This document shows, piece by piece, positions 38,664 through 46,544 of a DNA stretch of 64,000 bases. Below the pieces are notes generated by a model. It did not search any database, was not told the DNA's origin, and saw nothing but the letters and a program-made list of their open reading frames with translations. Position 1 is the stretch's first letter, and each line of letters begins with the position of its first letter. The translations under genes were made by a program, and so were the position numbers. Source of the stretch: UBA4733 sp036734945 (GTDB taxonomy: Bacteria > Chloroflexota > UBA4733); NCBI GenBank assembly GCA_036734945.1, contig DAIMXP010000016.1, positions 16,686-80,685 of the forward strand. The letters run 5' to 3'.

Positions 38664-40389
38664 CTGCGGCCCCGGCTTTCCACTGCTGCGCCTGTTCCAA
38701 CAGGTCCTGGGCTGCACGGCGCGCGATCACTCCGGCGGTTGCCCCGCCGACCATTTGCGCCAGTTCCTCGACGAGTTCGCCGCCATCCAGGGCATCCACC
38801 GCTGTCGATGTGCGGCCGCCCTGCACCACCTTGCGAATCTTCTGGTGCTGGTCCCCGAACACCGCGACCTGCGGCAGGTGGGTGATGCAGAGCAACTGGT
38901 GATGCCTGGCCAGTTGCCAGAGTTTCTCACCGATCACCCGGCCGCTGCGTCCGCCCACGCCGACATCCACCTCGTCAAACACCAGGGTCGCCGTCTGATC
39001 CGCCTCCGAAAGGGCCGACTTCAAGGCCAACATGATCCGGGATGTTTCGCCACCGGAGGCAATCCGGGCTACCGGCTTTGGCGCTTCCCCCACATTCGGC
39101 GCAACGAGGAACTCGGCCTGATCAACTCCTGTCAGGTCAAAGGCGAACGTCGAGGACCCCACGGCCAACCCAGCCAGGTCAGGCCGCCGGCTGAGCCGCA
39201 CCTGGAAAATGGCGCCGCCCATATTGAGGCTCGCCAGTTCCTGCTGGACGCGCTCCGCCAGTTCCGTCGCTACGCGCTGCCGGGCGGCGCTCAGGTCGCC
39301 GGCCAGTAGGCCCGCCTCGGTCGCTACCTGTACCTCTTCACCGTCTAACTCGGCCCGGCGTTCATCGCTACGACCGATGGCCTCCGCGTCGCGGGCCGCG
39401 TCGTCGCGAAAGGCCAGCACGTCCTCCACGGTCGCCCCGTACTTGCGCTTGAGCGTGCGGACGAGTTCCTGGCGGTCCAGCAGCGCGGCCAGGCGCTCCG
39501 GGTCATCCTCAGTCGTGTCGGCGTAGCGCCGCACCTCCCGAGCAATGTCCTGGACATCGCCGAACGCCGCTTCCAGCCGGGCGGCGGTGTCGGCCTGCGC
39601 GGGATCGATGCGCGCAATCTCCTCGGCCAGACGTACGGCGGTTCCGAGCACATCCTCCGCCGACGATTCGTTCTCACCGCCCGCCAGGAGGCCATGCAAC
39701 TGACCGGCGAACTGGCGCAGCTTCTCGGCCCCGGCCAGGACGCGCAGCTCCGCCTCCAGGGTGGCTTCTTCACCCGGAGTCAGAGCCGCGCGGTCGATCT
39801 CATCCACCTGGAAGCGTAGGAGGTCCAGGCGCCGCGCCGCCGCGCGCTGGTCGCCGGACAAACGGCTGATTTCGGCGCGAACGGCGCGCAGGCGACGCAC
39901 CAGCGCCGCCATCCGTTCCCGCCTGCCCGTGAGGCCGGCATAGCGGTCGAGAATCCCCAACTGATCTGCAGCACGCAGCAGCGCGAGGTGCTCCGTTTGA
40001 CCGTGAATATCGACGAGGCGTTCACTGATGCGTTGCACCACCGTCAGCGGCACAGCCCGGCCATTCACTCGCGCGGTGCTGCGGCCGGCGCGAGACAGCT
40101 CGCGCGCCAGGATGAGTGTGCCATCTTCGCCTTCCACGCCATACTCGGCCAGCGTTTCAACCAATGCCGGGTCGTCCGGCAGCCGGAAGATGCCTTCCAC
40201 CCGGGCCTGCGCAGCACCTTCGCGGATCAGATCGACGCCGGCCCGGCCACCGAGCAGGATGCCGAGAGCGTCGATGATGATCGACTTGCCGGCGCCAGTC
40301 TCGCCGGTGAGCACGGTCAACCCCGACTGGAAACGCAGATGCAGTTGGTCGATGATGGCAAAATTGCGAATGTCCAGTTCATCGAGCAT
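38656..40389 (-). CDS. recN: DNA repair protein RecN
   Basis: SMC-like ATPase of double-strand break repair. 577 residues: N-terminal IRNFAIIDQLHLRF and Walker A GETGAGKS, a long Ala/Arg/Glu-rich coiled coil (about 160-370), the ABC signature RIASGGETSRIMLALK, Walker B LVFDEVDVGVGG and the D/H-loop LLCITHLPQVA. Full family length. Overlaps recJ at its 3' end. nadK ends 20 bases upstream of its start, so the run tlyA-nadK-recN-recJ was probably a single operon before a toxin-antitoxin cassette entered. Confidence 0.96.
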   Translation of the reverse strand: MLDELDIRNFAIIDQLHLRFQSGLTVLTGETGAGKSIIIDALGILLGGRAGVDLIREGAAQARVEGIFRLPDDPALVETLAEYGVEGEDGTLILARELSRAGRSTARVNGRAVPLTVVQRISERLVDIHGQTEHLALLRAADQLGILDRYAGLTGRRERMAALVRRLRAVRAEISRLSGDQRAAARRLDLLRFQVDEIDRAALTPGEEATLEAELRVLAGAEKLRQFAGQLHGLLAGGENESSAEDVLGTAVRLAEEIARIDPAQADTAARLEAAFGDVQDIAREVRRYADTTEDDPERLAALLDRQELVRTLKRKYGATVEDVLAFRDDAARDAEAIGRSDERRAELDGEEVQVATEAGLLAGDLSAARQRVATELAERVQQELASLNMGGAIFQVRLSRRPDLAGLAVGSSTFAFDLTGVDQAEFLVAPNVGEAPKPVARIASGGETSRIMLALKSALSEADQTATLVFDEVDVGVGGRSGRVIGEKLWQLARHHQLLCITHLPQVAVFGDQHQKIRKVVQGGRTSTAVDALDGGELVEELAQMVGGATAGVIARRAAQDLLEQAQQWKAGAAGA

Positions 40390-40409
40390 CGCCCGCCACC
40401 GTCCGGCAT

Positions 40410-41249
40410 TCAGGAGCGCGCCACGAGGCGCGTGGGTAGACCGGCGTAAAAGTCCTCCGGCGGCCGTGTCCGCACGAAGGTCACGACCGGCTGGGCGACG
40501 CCGACATGCACGTGCTGCTCCGGCTGCATCGGCACGTCCACCTGCCCGTCAATGGTCAGAATGACGCCGCCGGTACCGGAGGCGCGCAACTGTAGTTCCT
40601 CTGTCTCCGGCAGCAGGAGGGGGCGAAACCAGGACAGGTGCGGCGAGACCGCCGTGACGACGAAGCCACGAAACTCCGGTGGCAGGATCGGACCACCGTT
40701 GGAGAGGTTGTAGCCGGTCGAACCGGTGGCAGTGGAGCAGACAATGCCGTCGGCGGTGATCTCCCCCAGCTCGGCGCTCGCCACGGACAGCCGGACACGG
40801 ATGGCGCGCGGCTGGTCGCCGCGCGTCAGCGCAACATCGTTCACCGCCAAAAACTCCTCACCGCGCGAGCCGTCGAACTCCAGGCGGACACTGAGCAAGG
40901 CGCGCCGCTCCTGCCGGTAGCGTCCGCTGAGCACAAGCTGAAGGTGCGGCTGCCAGCGGTCAGGCTGGCACTCGGTCAGGAAGCCCAGACGGCCAAAGTT
41001 GATGCCGTAGATCGGTACGCCGGCTACCGCGCCGTAGCGGGCGGCGCGCAGCATGCTCCCGTCGCCGCCAAGGGTCACCAGCAGGTCAGGCGTCTGGGTA
41101 AGCAGTGCTTCCTCGTCGCCAAGCGGTGCGCTGAAGGCCGCTACCCCAATGCCATGCAGGTAGCGGACGATGACGGCGGCGAGTTCCGCCGGGGCAGCAC
41201 GCTTGGTCTGGTAGAGCAAGCCAACACGCTCAATTGCCGGCTGCTTCAT
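40410..41249 (-). CDS. nadK: NAD kinase
   Basis: Phosphorylates NAD to NADP. 279 residues: GGDGSMLRAAR, INFGRLGFLTE, AVNDVALTRG and the ATP/NAD region STATGSTGYNLSNGGP. I choose ATG 41249 (MKQPAIERVGLLYQ) because NadK proteins begin just before this strand; an in-frame ATG at 41273 is also possible and would sit directly after the original tlyA stop (TGAATG). The first bases of the gene lie inside copy A of a 141-bp direct repeat, so its reading frame is intact although tlyA is now 870 bases farther upstream. Confidence 0.93.
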   Translation of the reverse strand: MKQPAIERVGLLYQTKRAAPAELAAVIVRYLHGIGVAAFSAPLGDEEALLTQTPDLLVTLGGDGSMLRAARYGAVAGVPIYGINFGRLGFLTECQPDRWQPHLQLVLSGRYRQERRALLSVRLEFDGSRGEEFLAVNDVALTRGDQPRAIRVRLSVASAELGEITADGIVCSTATGSTGYNLSNGGPILPPEFRGFVVTAVSPHLSWFRPLLLPETEELQLRASGTGGVILTIDGQVDVPMQPEQHVHVGVAQPVVTFVRTRPPEDFYAGLPTRLVARS

Positions 41250-41379
41250 ACGCTCGTCCCAGTCGGCAGTCATTCAGGCCCAGGGCACGGCCGCGACCAG
41301 CGTTTCAAGGTCGGCTGGTTCCGTAGCCGCGCCTAGTGTAGCATAGGCCAGGTACTCGACGTTGCCGGCCGGCCCGCGC
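41239..41379. repeat. 141-bp direct repeat, copy A (nadK side)
   Basis: Identical by eye to 42109-42249. It contains the last 35 codons of tlyA followed by the first codons of nadK. Together with copy B it flanks a 729-base insert carrying a toxin-antitoxin pair. Confidence 0.93.
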
Positions 41380-41394
41380 CTGTGGTAGTAGCGC

Positions 41395-41423
41395 TTGACG
41401 ATACTAATGTAGCACGATAGCAT
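41395..41423 (+). promoter_or_regulatory. sigma70-type promoter for the toxin-antitoxin pair
   Basis: TTGACG (41395-41400) and TAGCAT (41418-41423) are separated by 17 bases. The toxin ATG at 41430 is seven bases after the -10 box, so transcription would start at or near the start codon, giving a leaderless message. The promoter lies just inside the insert. Confidence 0.6.
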
Positions 41424-41429
41424 GTCGGT

Positions 41430-41711
41430 ATGATTAAGACCTTCGCCGGCAAGGAAACCGCTGCATTGTTCGCGGGCCTGACGGTGCGCAGATGGCCAAA
41501 AGCCATCCACCCAGCGGCTCGCCGGAAGATGATGCAGGTGCTTACGGCTTCGGATGTAGCGGAGTTGCGCATACCGCCGGGCAACCGGTTGGAAAGGCTT
41601 TCTGGCGATCGTGAAGGCCAGTGGAGCATCCGCATCAACGACCAGTGGCGCGTGTGCTTTCGCTGGCATGAAGGGAATGCGTATGACGTGGAGATCGTCG
41701 ATTATCATTGA
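41430..41711 (+). CDS. higB: HigB-type RelE-superfamily toxin
   Basis: 93 residues matching the killer-protein (HigB/RelE) family: IKTFAGKETAALFAGL, RKMMQVLTASDVAELRIPPG, NRLERLSGDREGQWSIRIND, QWRVCFRWHEGNAYDVEIVD and a terminal His. Such toxins bind ribosomes and cleave mRNA during translation. The toxin-first order is typical of higBA operons. No ribosome site precedes the ATG, consistent with the leaderless promoter described at 41395. The antitoxin begins 12 bases after the stop. Confidence 0.93.
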   Translation: MIKTFAGKETAALFAGLTVRRWPKAIHPAARRKMMQVLTASDVAELRIPPGNRLERLSGDREGQWSIRINDQWRVCFRWHEGNAYDVEIVDYH

Positions 41712-41723
41712 GGGGATAGGACA

Positions 41724-42077
41724 ATGAGCATCCGCATCGAAGACCTGGACAAGATGGATTTTTCGGACGTGGCCGAGGGACCGCGCCTGCCAGCGGTTAC
41801 GCCTGGGGAGATTCTGTTGGAAGATTTTTTGAAGCCGATGGGCGTCACTCAGTATCGGCTTGCCAAAGAGATCGACGTCCCCCAGCGGCGTATCGGAGAG
41901 ATCGTGAAGGCCAAGCGTGCCATCACCGTGGATACCGATTTGCGACTGTGCCGTTTTTTCGGACTGTCCGATGGTTACTGGTTGCGCTTGCAGGCCCACC
42001 ACGACATCGAGGTGGCCAAGCGCACCCTGGCCGGCGTGCTGGAGACGATCCGTCCATATGATACGCATGCGGCTTGA
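41724..42077 (+). CDS. higA: HigA-type XRE-family antitoxin
   Basis: 117 residues: helix-turn-helix LLEDFLKPMGVTQYRLAKEI then RIGEIVKAKRAITVDTDLRL and CRFFGLSDGYWLRLQAHHDI, the VapI/HigA pattern. Neutralises HigB by binding it and represses the operon through the helix-turn-helix. A good ribosome site (AGGGGATAGGA) precedes ATG 41724. An N-terminal extension of about 30 residues (MSIRIEDLDKMDFSDVAEGP) is longer than in short HigA proteins. Both genes run opposite to the flanking tlyA and nadK. Confidence 0.93.
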   Translation: MSIRIEDLDKMDFSDVAEGPRLPAVTPGEILLEDFLKPMGVTQYRLAKEIDVPQRRIGEIVKAKRAITVDTDLRLCRFFGLSDGYWLRLQAHHDIEVAKRTLAGVLETIRPYDTHAA

Positions 42078-42108
42078 GTCATCATGTCCACCACATGCCG
42101 CGGCCTTG

Positions 42109-42249
42109 GGCTGCTTCATACGCTCGTCCCAGTCGGCAGTCATTCAGGCCCAGGGCACGGCCGCGACCAGCGTTTCAAGGTCGGCTGGTTCCGTAGCCGC
42201 GCCTAGTGTAGCATAGGCCAGGTACTCGACGTTGCCGGCCGGCCCGCGC
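42109..42249. repeat. 141-bp direct repeat, copy B (tlyA side)
   Basis: Identical to copy A at 41239-41379, offset exactly 870 bases (141 + 729). Here it forms the true 3' end of tlyA and a nonfunctional copy of the nadK start. Confidence 0.93.
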
Positions 42250-42929
42250 AACGGCGAAACCGTCAACCCCCGCGGCGGCACACCGAGCGCAGCCATGCCG
42301 GTCAGCACCTGGTGAACAACGTCGCGGCGAACCTCCGGCCGGCGCACGACGCCGCCCTTGCCGACCAGGGCCGCTCCTGCCTCAAACTGCGGCTTGATCA
42401 GCGCCACCAGCACGGCGGCTGGATCGAGCACCAGCAGTACCGCCGGCAGGACTTTGAGCAGCGAGATAAACGACACGTCAAACGTGGCGACGGCCGGCCG
42501 TTCCGGCAGCGCCGTCAGGTAACGCGCGTTTGTCTCTTCCAGCACGACCACGCGCGGATCGTTGCGGAGCTTGGCATGTAACTGGCCGCGCCCGACATCC
42601 ACTGCATAGACGCGGCTGGCGCCGCGTTGAAGCAGGCAGTCGGTGAAACCTCCGGTGGAGGCTCCGATATCGAGGGCGACAGCGTCGGTGACGTCCAGGC
42701 CGAAGGTATCAAGCGCATGCTGCAACTTTAAGCCGCCGCGGCCGACATAGGGCAATTCCGGGCCCACCAGCGTGACCTGCGCGCTGTCAATTACGGCAGT
42801 GCCGGGCTTGTCGACGCGCTTGCCGTCGACGCTGATGCTGCCGGCCATGATCAGCGCCTGCGCCCGCTCCCGGCTCTCGGCCAAACCGCGTTGCGTCACC
42901 AGCAGATCAAGGCGCGTGCGAGCCGTCAT
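42144..42929 (-). CDS. tlyA: TlyA-type rRNA (cytidine-2'-O)-methyltransferase
   Basis: Methylates ribosomal RNA; in mycobacteria loss gives capreomycin resistance. 261 residues: an N-terminal S4 RNA-binding domain (LDLLVTQRGLAESRERAQAL, VDGKRVDKPG) and an FtsJ-like methyltransferase with SAM site DIGASTGGFTDCLLQRGA, FDVSFISLLKVLP and LIKPQFEAG. The stop is in the direct repeat, and its original neighbour nadK followed at once. TlyA in some lineages also acts as a haemolysin-like protein, but rRNA methylation is the supported role. Confidence 0.93.
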   Translation of the reverse strand: MTARTRLDLLVTQRGLAESRERAQALIMAGSISVDGKRVDKPGTAVIDSAQVTLVGPELPYVGRGGLKLQHALDTFGLDVTDAVALDIGASTGGFTDCLLQRGASRVYAVDVGRGQLHAKLRNDPRVVVLEETNARYLTALPERPAVATFDVSFISLLKVLPAVLLVLDPAAVLVALIKPQFEAGAALVGKGGVVRRPEVRRDVVHQVLTGMAALGVPPRGLTVSPLRGPAGNVEYLAYATLGAATEPADLETLVAAVPWA

Positions 42930-42961
42930 ACGGCAGCGTGCTGGCCTGGAGCACCCGAGCA

Positions 42962-42985
42962 GGGCCGCGACCGCAGTCGCGGCCC
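42962..42985 (+). terminator. strong GC hairpin with T-run on the plus strand
   Basis: Perfect 10-bp stem (GGGCCGCGAC and GTCGCGGCCC, four-base loop) followed by TTTTA. As a terminator it would act on plus-strand transcripts, but neighbouring genes are on the minus strand, so it may instead stop antisense transcription or shape the tlyA leader. Confidence 0.5.
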
Positions 42986-43011
42986 TTTTAGCCTTCCTGC
43001 CATGGCGCCTT

Positions 43012-44313
43012 TTAGCAACTGCAGGTCGTCGCGTAGCGGCGCGTTTCCACCGGCACGGGGGCCGGCCGCGTGCAAACCTTGCCGAACTTTCCGTACAGAT
43101 CGAGTATGCGATCCGTCACCGAGCGCCAGCTGTAGGCGCGGCCCGCCACTGCAGCGGCCTGGCCCAGTCGGGTCACGAGTTCGGGTGAACGCACGAGACG
43201 ACCGATGCGGTCGGCGAACGCTGCATCGTCGCGCGCAGGAACCAGAAATCCAGTTTCGCCATCCTTGACCGACAAACTCAGGCCACCGACGCGCGACGCC
43301 ACCACCGGGGTGCCGCAGGCCATGGCTTCCACAGCGACCAGCCCGAAGGACTCGTAATGCGACGGTACGACGACGCAGTCGGCGGCGGCATAGTAGCGGG
43401 GCAGTTCCACTTGCGGCAACGAACCCAGCAGTTGCACCACCTCCGCCAGCCCCAGGCGCTGGATCAACTCCTTCAGACGGTCTACCTCGGTACCGCCGCT
43501 CGGGTCGTCGTCGTCGACATGCCCGCCGCCGATCAGCACACGCAACCGCTCGCGCAGCCCTGGTTCCTCCCGAAGTAACAGCCCCGTTGCCCGGACGAGC
43601 GTGTCCATACCCTTCAGGGGCTCAATGCGGCCGACGCTGAACACCAGTTGCTTGCCGGCAAGACCGAGGTCCGCCCGGGCACGCTGGCGGTCCTGGGGTC
43701 TGAAGATGCTCGTGTCGACACCCAGGGGCGCGATGGAGATCTTGGCAGGATCGACGCGGTACTGCGAGAGCATGTGGTCGCGCTCGATGCTATTCGCCGC
43801 GACGATGCAGTCGGCCATATCCATCGCGCGCTGCTCGCCCTGAGCGCGCAACTCGCTGTCGGCCGTCTCTCCTTCGCCGATGTAGAGGTTCTTCACACGA
43901 GCGAGCGTATGGAACATGATCAGCGTCGGCACGTTCCAGCGCCGCCGCAGGTCAGCCGCCACCAGCCCGGAGAGCCAGTAATGGGCGTGAATCCGGTCGT
44001 AGCACAGCCCCTCTGTTCGGCGAAACTCGTCCACCCGCGCTGCGAACTCCGGCAGGTGCTCGTAGATCGTTTCCTTGTCCATCGGTCCCGGCGGGCCGGC
44101 CTCCAGGTGAATGACGCGCACGCCTGGGCCGTCTTCCACGATGCGCGGGCCGCGCCCGAAGCGCTGGCGAGTGAACACGTCGACCGCGAAATTTCGGCGC
44201 GCCAGGTCCCGCGCCAGTTGGCGGACGTAGACGTTCATCCCGCCGGTGTCTCGCCCGCCAAGCCCGGCAAGCGGGCAGGTGTGGACGCTCAGCATGGCGA
44301 CCCGTTTGGTCAT
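43012..44313 (-). CDS. MshA-like family 4 glycosyltransferase
   Basis: 433 residues of GT-B fold resembling D-inositol-3-phosphate glycosyltransferase: GGRDTGGMNVYVRQLARDLA near residue 20, FHTLARVKNL, VFSVGRIEPLKGMDTLVRA, and the donor motif PSHYESFGLVAVEAMACGTP with its E-x7-E pair. MshA starts mycothiol synthesis. The PIG-L deacetylase gene overlaps it by four bases upstream (ATGA), the relation expected for a GlcNAc transferase/deacetylase pair. The protein ends in an unusual CSC. Glycosylation of another acceptor (for example in sucrose or glycolipid synthesis) remains possible. Confidence 0.85.
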   Translation of the reverse strand: MTKRVAMLSVHTCPLAGLGGRDTGGMNVYVRQLARDLARRNFAVDVFTRQRFGRGPRIVEDGPGVRVIHLEAGPPGPMDKETIYEHLPEFAARVDEFRRTEGLCYDRIHAHYWLSGLVAADLRRRWNVPTLIMFHTLARVKNLYIGEGETADSELRAQGEQRAMDMADCIVAANSIERDHMLSQYRVDPAKISIAPLGVDTSIFRPQDRQRARADLGLAGKQLVFSVGRIEPLKGMDTLVRATGLLLREEPGLRERLRVLIGGGHVDDDDPSGGTEVDRLKELIQRLGLAEVVQLLGSLPQVELPRYYAAADCVVVPSHYESFGLVAVEAMACGTPVVASRVGGLSLSVKDGETGFLVPARDDAAFADRIGRLVRSPELVTRLGQAAAVAGRAYSWRSVTDRILDLYGKFGKVCTRPAPVPVETRRYATTCSC

Positions 44314-44990
44314 AGACCGGTCCTCTTTCTCTCGCTTGGCACAGCAGCCCGTCCCAGGTGGTGGAGGGCGCCACCCAGGCGTCCGTACACCGGGATGCGC
44401 CGGAACCCTTCAGCGTACCGCACCTTGGCGCGCGCACCGTGCAGCCAGCATTGCCGCTCGATCGTCTGGATGTAATATTCCGGGTCCTGACTGGCGTGCT
44501 TGCGGATTGCTTCCAGTTTCATCTCCCAGACGTCGCTGACATCAACGTACAGTTCCGGCGTGAAGATGCCGTCCCGCCCGGAACTGAGGTAGGTATCGCA
44601 GGCCAGCACCATGTCCAGCTCCCCACTGAGCCCGGAGGCGGCGACGACGGCGGCGCGCGTGGCGGCGTTCGTCAGCACGTGGTCCGGGTGCGCATCCTGC
44701 TCCCAATGCGTGATGATGATGTTGGGGCGATAGTCGGCCATGAGGCTGGCCAGCGCCCGCACCAGTTCATCGCTCAGGCGCATATGCCGGTCCGCCTGAT
44801 TCAACACCGTTACCTGAGCCCCAAGCACCTGTGCGCCTTCGCCGACCTCGGTCGCCCGCAGCGAGCCAGGATCACCGGCCAGACTACAGATCAGGACCTC
44901 GTCGCCCTCCAGCACCTGGCGAGCCAGCGTGCCGCCCGCCCAGATTTCGGCATCATCCGGGTGTGCCAGTACTGTTAGAATCCGCGCCAC
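44310..44990 (-). CDS. PIG-L family deacetylase (MshB/BshB-like)
   Basis: 227 residues: zinc motif AHPDDAEIWAGGTLA with H and DD near residue 9, and the distal HPDH in WEQDAHPDHVLTN. Members remove the N-acetyl group from GlcNAc-Ins or GlcNAc-malate (low-molecular-weight thiol synthesis) or from other N-acetylglucosaminyl substrates. GTG 44990 (MARILTVLAHPDD) starts it; the longer frame is not conserved. An extended -10 (TGGTACAAT, 45031-45039 on the minus strand) lies just upstream. The stop overlaps the start of the glycosyltransferase. Confidence 0.88.
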   Translation of the reverse strand: MARILTVLAHPDDAEIWAGGTLARQVLEGDEVLICSLAGDPGSLRATEVGEGAQVLGAQVTVLNQADRHMRLSDELVRALASLMADYRPNIIITHWEQDAHPDHVLTNAATRAAVVAASGLSGELDMVLACDTYLSSGRDGIFTPELYVDVSDVWEMKLEAIRKHASQDPEYYIQTIERQCWLHGARAKVRYAEGFRRIPVYGRLGGALHHLGRAAVPSERKRTGL

Positions 44991-45030
44991 CAGTCCGTCA
45001 AACTCCCAAATGTGCCTGTTGCTTTGATGA

Positions 45031-45039
45031 ATTGTACCA
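45031..45039 (-). promoter_or_regulatory. extended -10 promoter element for the PIG-L/GT4 pair
   Basis: TGGTACAAT on the minus strand, about 40 bases before GTG 44990. The same nonamer lies upstream of the FMN riboswitch (63191-63199). No good -35 was found, consistent with an extended -10 promoter. Confidence 0.4.
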
Positions 45040-45258
45040 GGCAGGTGTAGGGCGCTTGGTTCGTGGGCGGGGGAGGAACCCCTTCCGGCTCGCACTACTC
45101 GCCAGGTTTCCCCCTCACGGGAGAAACCTTCGCTGCAAATCAAGGGACGGCTGCAGATCCCCGGCTAAGTACACGTCCACACAAGACGGGCAAGGAAATG
45201 ATAGCATCGCCGGGCGCAAGCCAGAGGAGGGCGTGCGCTGTATGAGGAGAGGATGGCG

Positions 45259-45394
45259 ATGCGAGGCCGGAAGCCGGCGTTGACGGTGAAGTTGAGTGAG
45301 GCGGTGCGCCAGCGGCTGGAGGGGTGGCTGCGGGCGACCAGCACGCCGCTCGGCAAGGCGCGGCGAGCGCGGGCGCTGTTGCTGTTCTGCTGCT
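45259..45394 (+). pseudogene. remnant of an IS630-type transposase (N-terminal helix-turn-helix)
   Basis: From ATG 45259 after GGAGAGG: MRGRKPALTVKLSEAVRQRL then EGWLRATSTPLGKARRARAL and LLL, the start of IS630/Tc1-mariner-like transposases. The frame is broken by a small terminal-inverted-repeat element at 45395, and no DDE catalytic part is seen. Confidence 0.65.
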
Positions 45395-45545
45395 GGCACT
45401 GTTGCCGAAATCCGAGCGACCTATTTCAGACCCCAAAGTCGCCGCTTTCGAGAGGCGAGGCCCAGCTTAAACCGACCACGTCCCGATCAGCAGCGTCGTC
45501 TACAGAGCGGTATCTCAACCCATCCTGATTTCGGCAACAGTGTCC
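45395..45545. mobile_element. MITE-like element with IS6-type terminal inverted repeats
   Basis: Sixteen-base perfect terminal inverted repeats (CACTGTTGCCGAAATC at 45397-45412 and its reverse complement at 45527-45542) bound about 150 bases without a gene. The GGCACTGTTGC end resembles the IS6/IS26 family ends. GCTGCT occurs just outside both ends (45389-45394 and 45546-45551) and could be a target duplication, though the area is CTG-rich. Confidence 0.6.
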
Positions 45546-45635
45546 GCTGCTACTCACACCCCTTGAAGTGCAAGCGGGACAGCACAATGCCGGATCCCCA
45601 AATCCATCGCAAAAGGCGTTCGGCTGCATGCGCGG

Positions 45636-46544
45636 TCAGCCGTTTCCCAACTGCTCGTTCAACGCATAGGCGATGGCCTGCTCAGGCGACATGGCTTGCC
45701 CTTCGGCCCAAGCCGCCGCGGCTTCCTCCTTGCTCAGACGGCGGCGGGTCGCAGCAAGCCGATGCTCCAGTCGTGCCTGCTCTGCGTCGGAATGCGGTGT
45801 GCCGGTCTCGCGGCGCAATATCGCGGCCGCGCCAACAAGGCGCAGGGCGCGCGCTACCTGATGCTCGGCAGTGGCCAACCTCGCCATGTGTTCCAGGCCC
45901 CAACTGATGGAAAGCAGATCGTGCAGCTGCTGCGACGCCGTCAAGTGCTCTTTAAGTAGTGCGCGCGCCCTTGCATAGTCGCCGCGATTTAAGGCCAGAT
46001 CAATCAGACCAACAAGAGATATGATCAGCGTCAGGCGATCGCCGAGTGAACGCCCTATCGCCAAACTCTCGAGGAACAGCCGGCGCGCCAGCGCGGAGTC
46101 GCCCTGATTCTGGGTGACCAGGCCCAGCATCGCCAACACCTGGGCAAGATGGGCATCCGCACCTGACACTCGTAGCAGCGCCTCGGCCTCCTGCAGGCGA
46201 GCGGCGGCTGCTGCAAAGTCCCCCTGCTGCCGGAACTGGCCGCCCTGGGCGCCCAGGGCGAGCGCGACGGTCTTCGTATCGTCGACCGCTTGGGCAAGGG
46301 AGTAACCGTGTTCGAGCAGATCGTGTGCGGCCGGGATGTCGCCTTGGAGCGAGGCGAGGATACCGGCGAGCACCAGCCCTTGCGCCCGCTCGCTCGTGCC
46401 CGGTACCGCCTGGGGTACCGCAAGCACTTCGGCTAACCATTCCCGCCCCTCACGAATCTGCCCCCGGTACAACCAGTACCACAGCACCCTACTCAACCGC
46501 AGAGCCAGGGCGACCTCGCCCTGCGCAACGCACCAGCGTTGGAC
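45636..46544 (-). pseudogene. C-terminal TPR half of the NB-ARC regulator, cut off by in-frame TAG
   Basis: Same frame as the upstream half, directly after a TAG at 46547-46545. It reads VQRWCVAQGEVALALRLSRV then LWYWLYRGQIREGREWLAEV and a run of TPR-like helices (LALGAQGGQFRQQGDFAAAA, LAMLGLVTQNQGDSALARRL) ending before 45636. In related regulators these TPRs continue from the NB-ARC part without a break. A TTG at 46496 could start a separate protein, but a nonsense mutation in one gene is simpler. Confidence 0.7.

Noticed and set aside
41274..42143. A 289-codon minus-strand ORF spanning the toxin-antitoxin insert
   Set aside because: It starts in the nadK start copy and ends in the tlyA end copy, so it is a chimera created by the direct repeat; its middle is antisense to higBA and shows no family.
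42962..42985. Terminator of the MshA-like gene
   Set aside because: The T-run is on the plus strand, so it would not end the minus-strand transcript.
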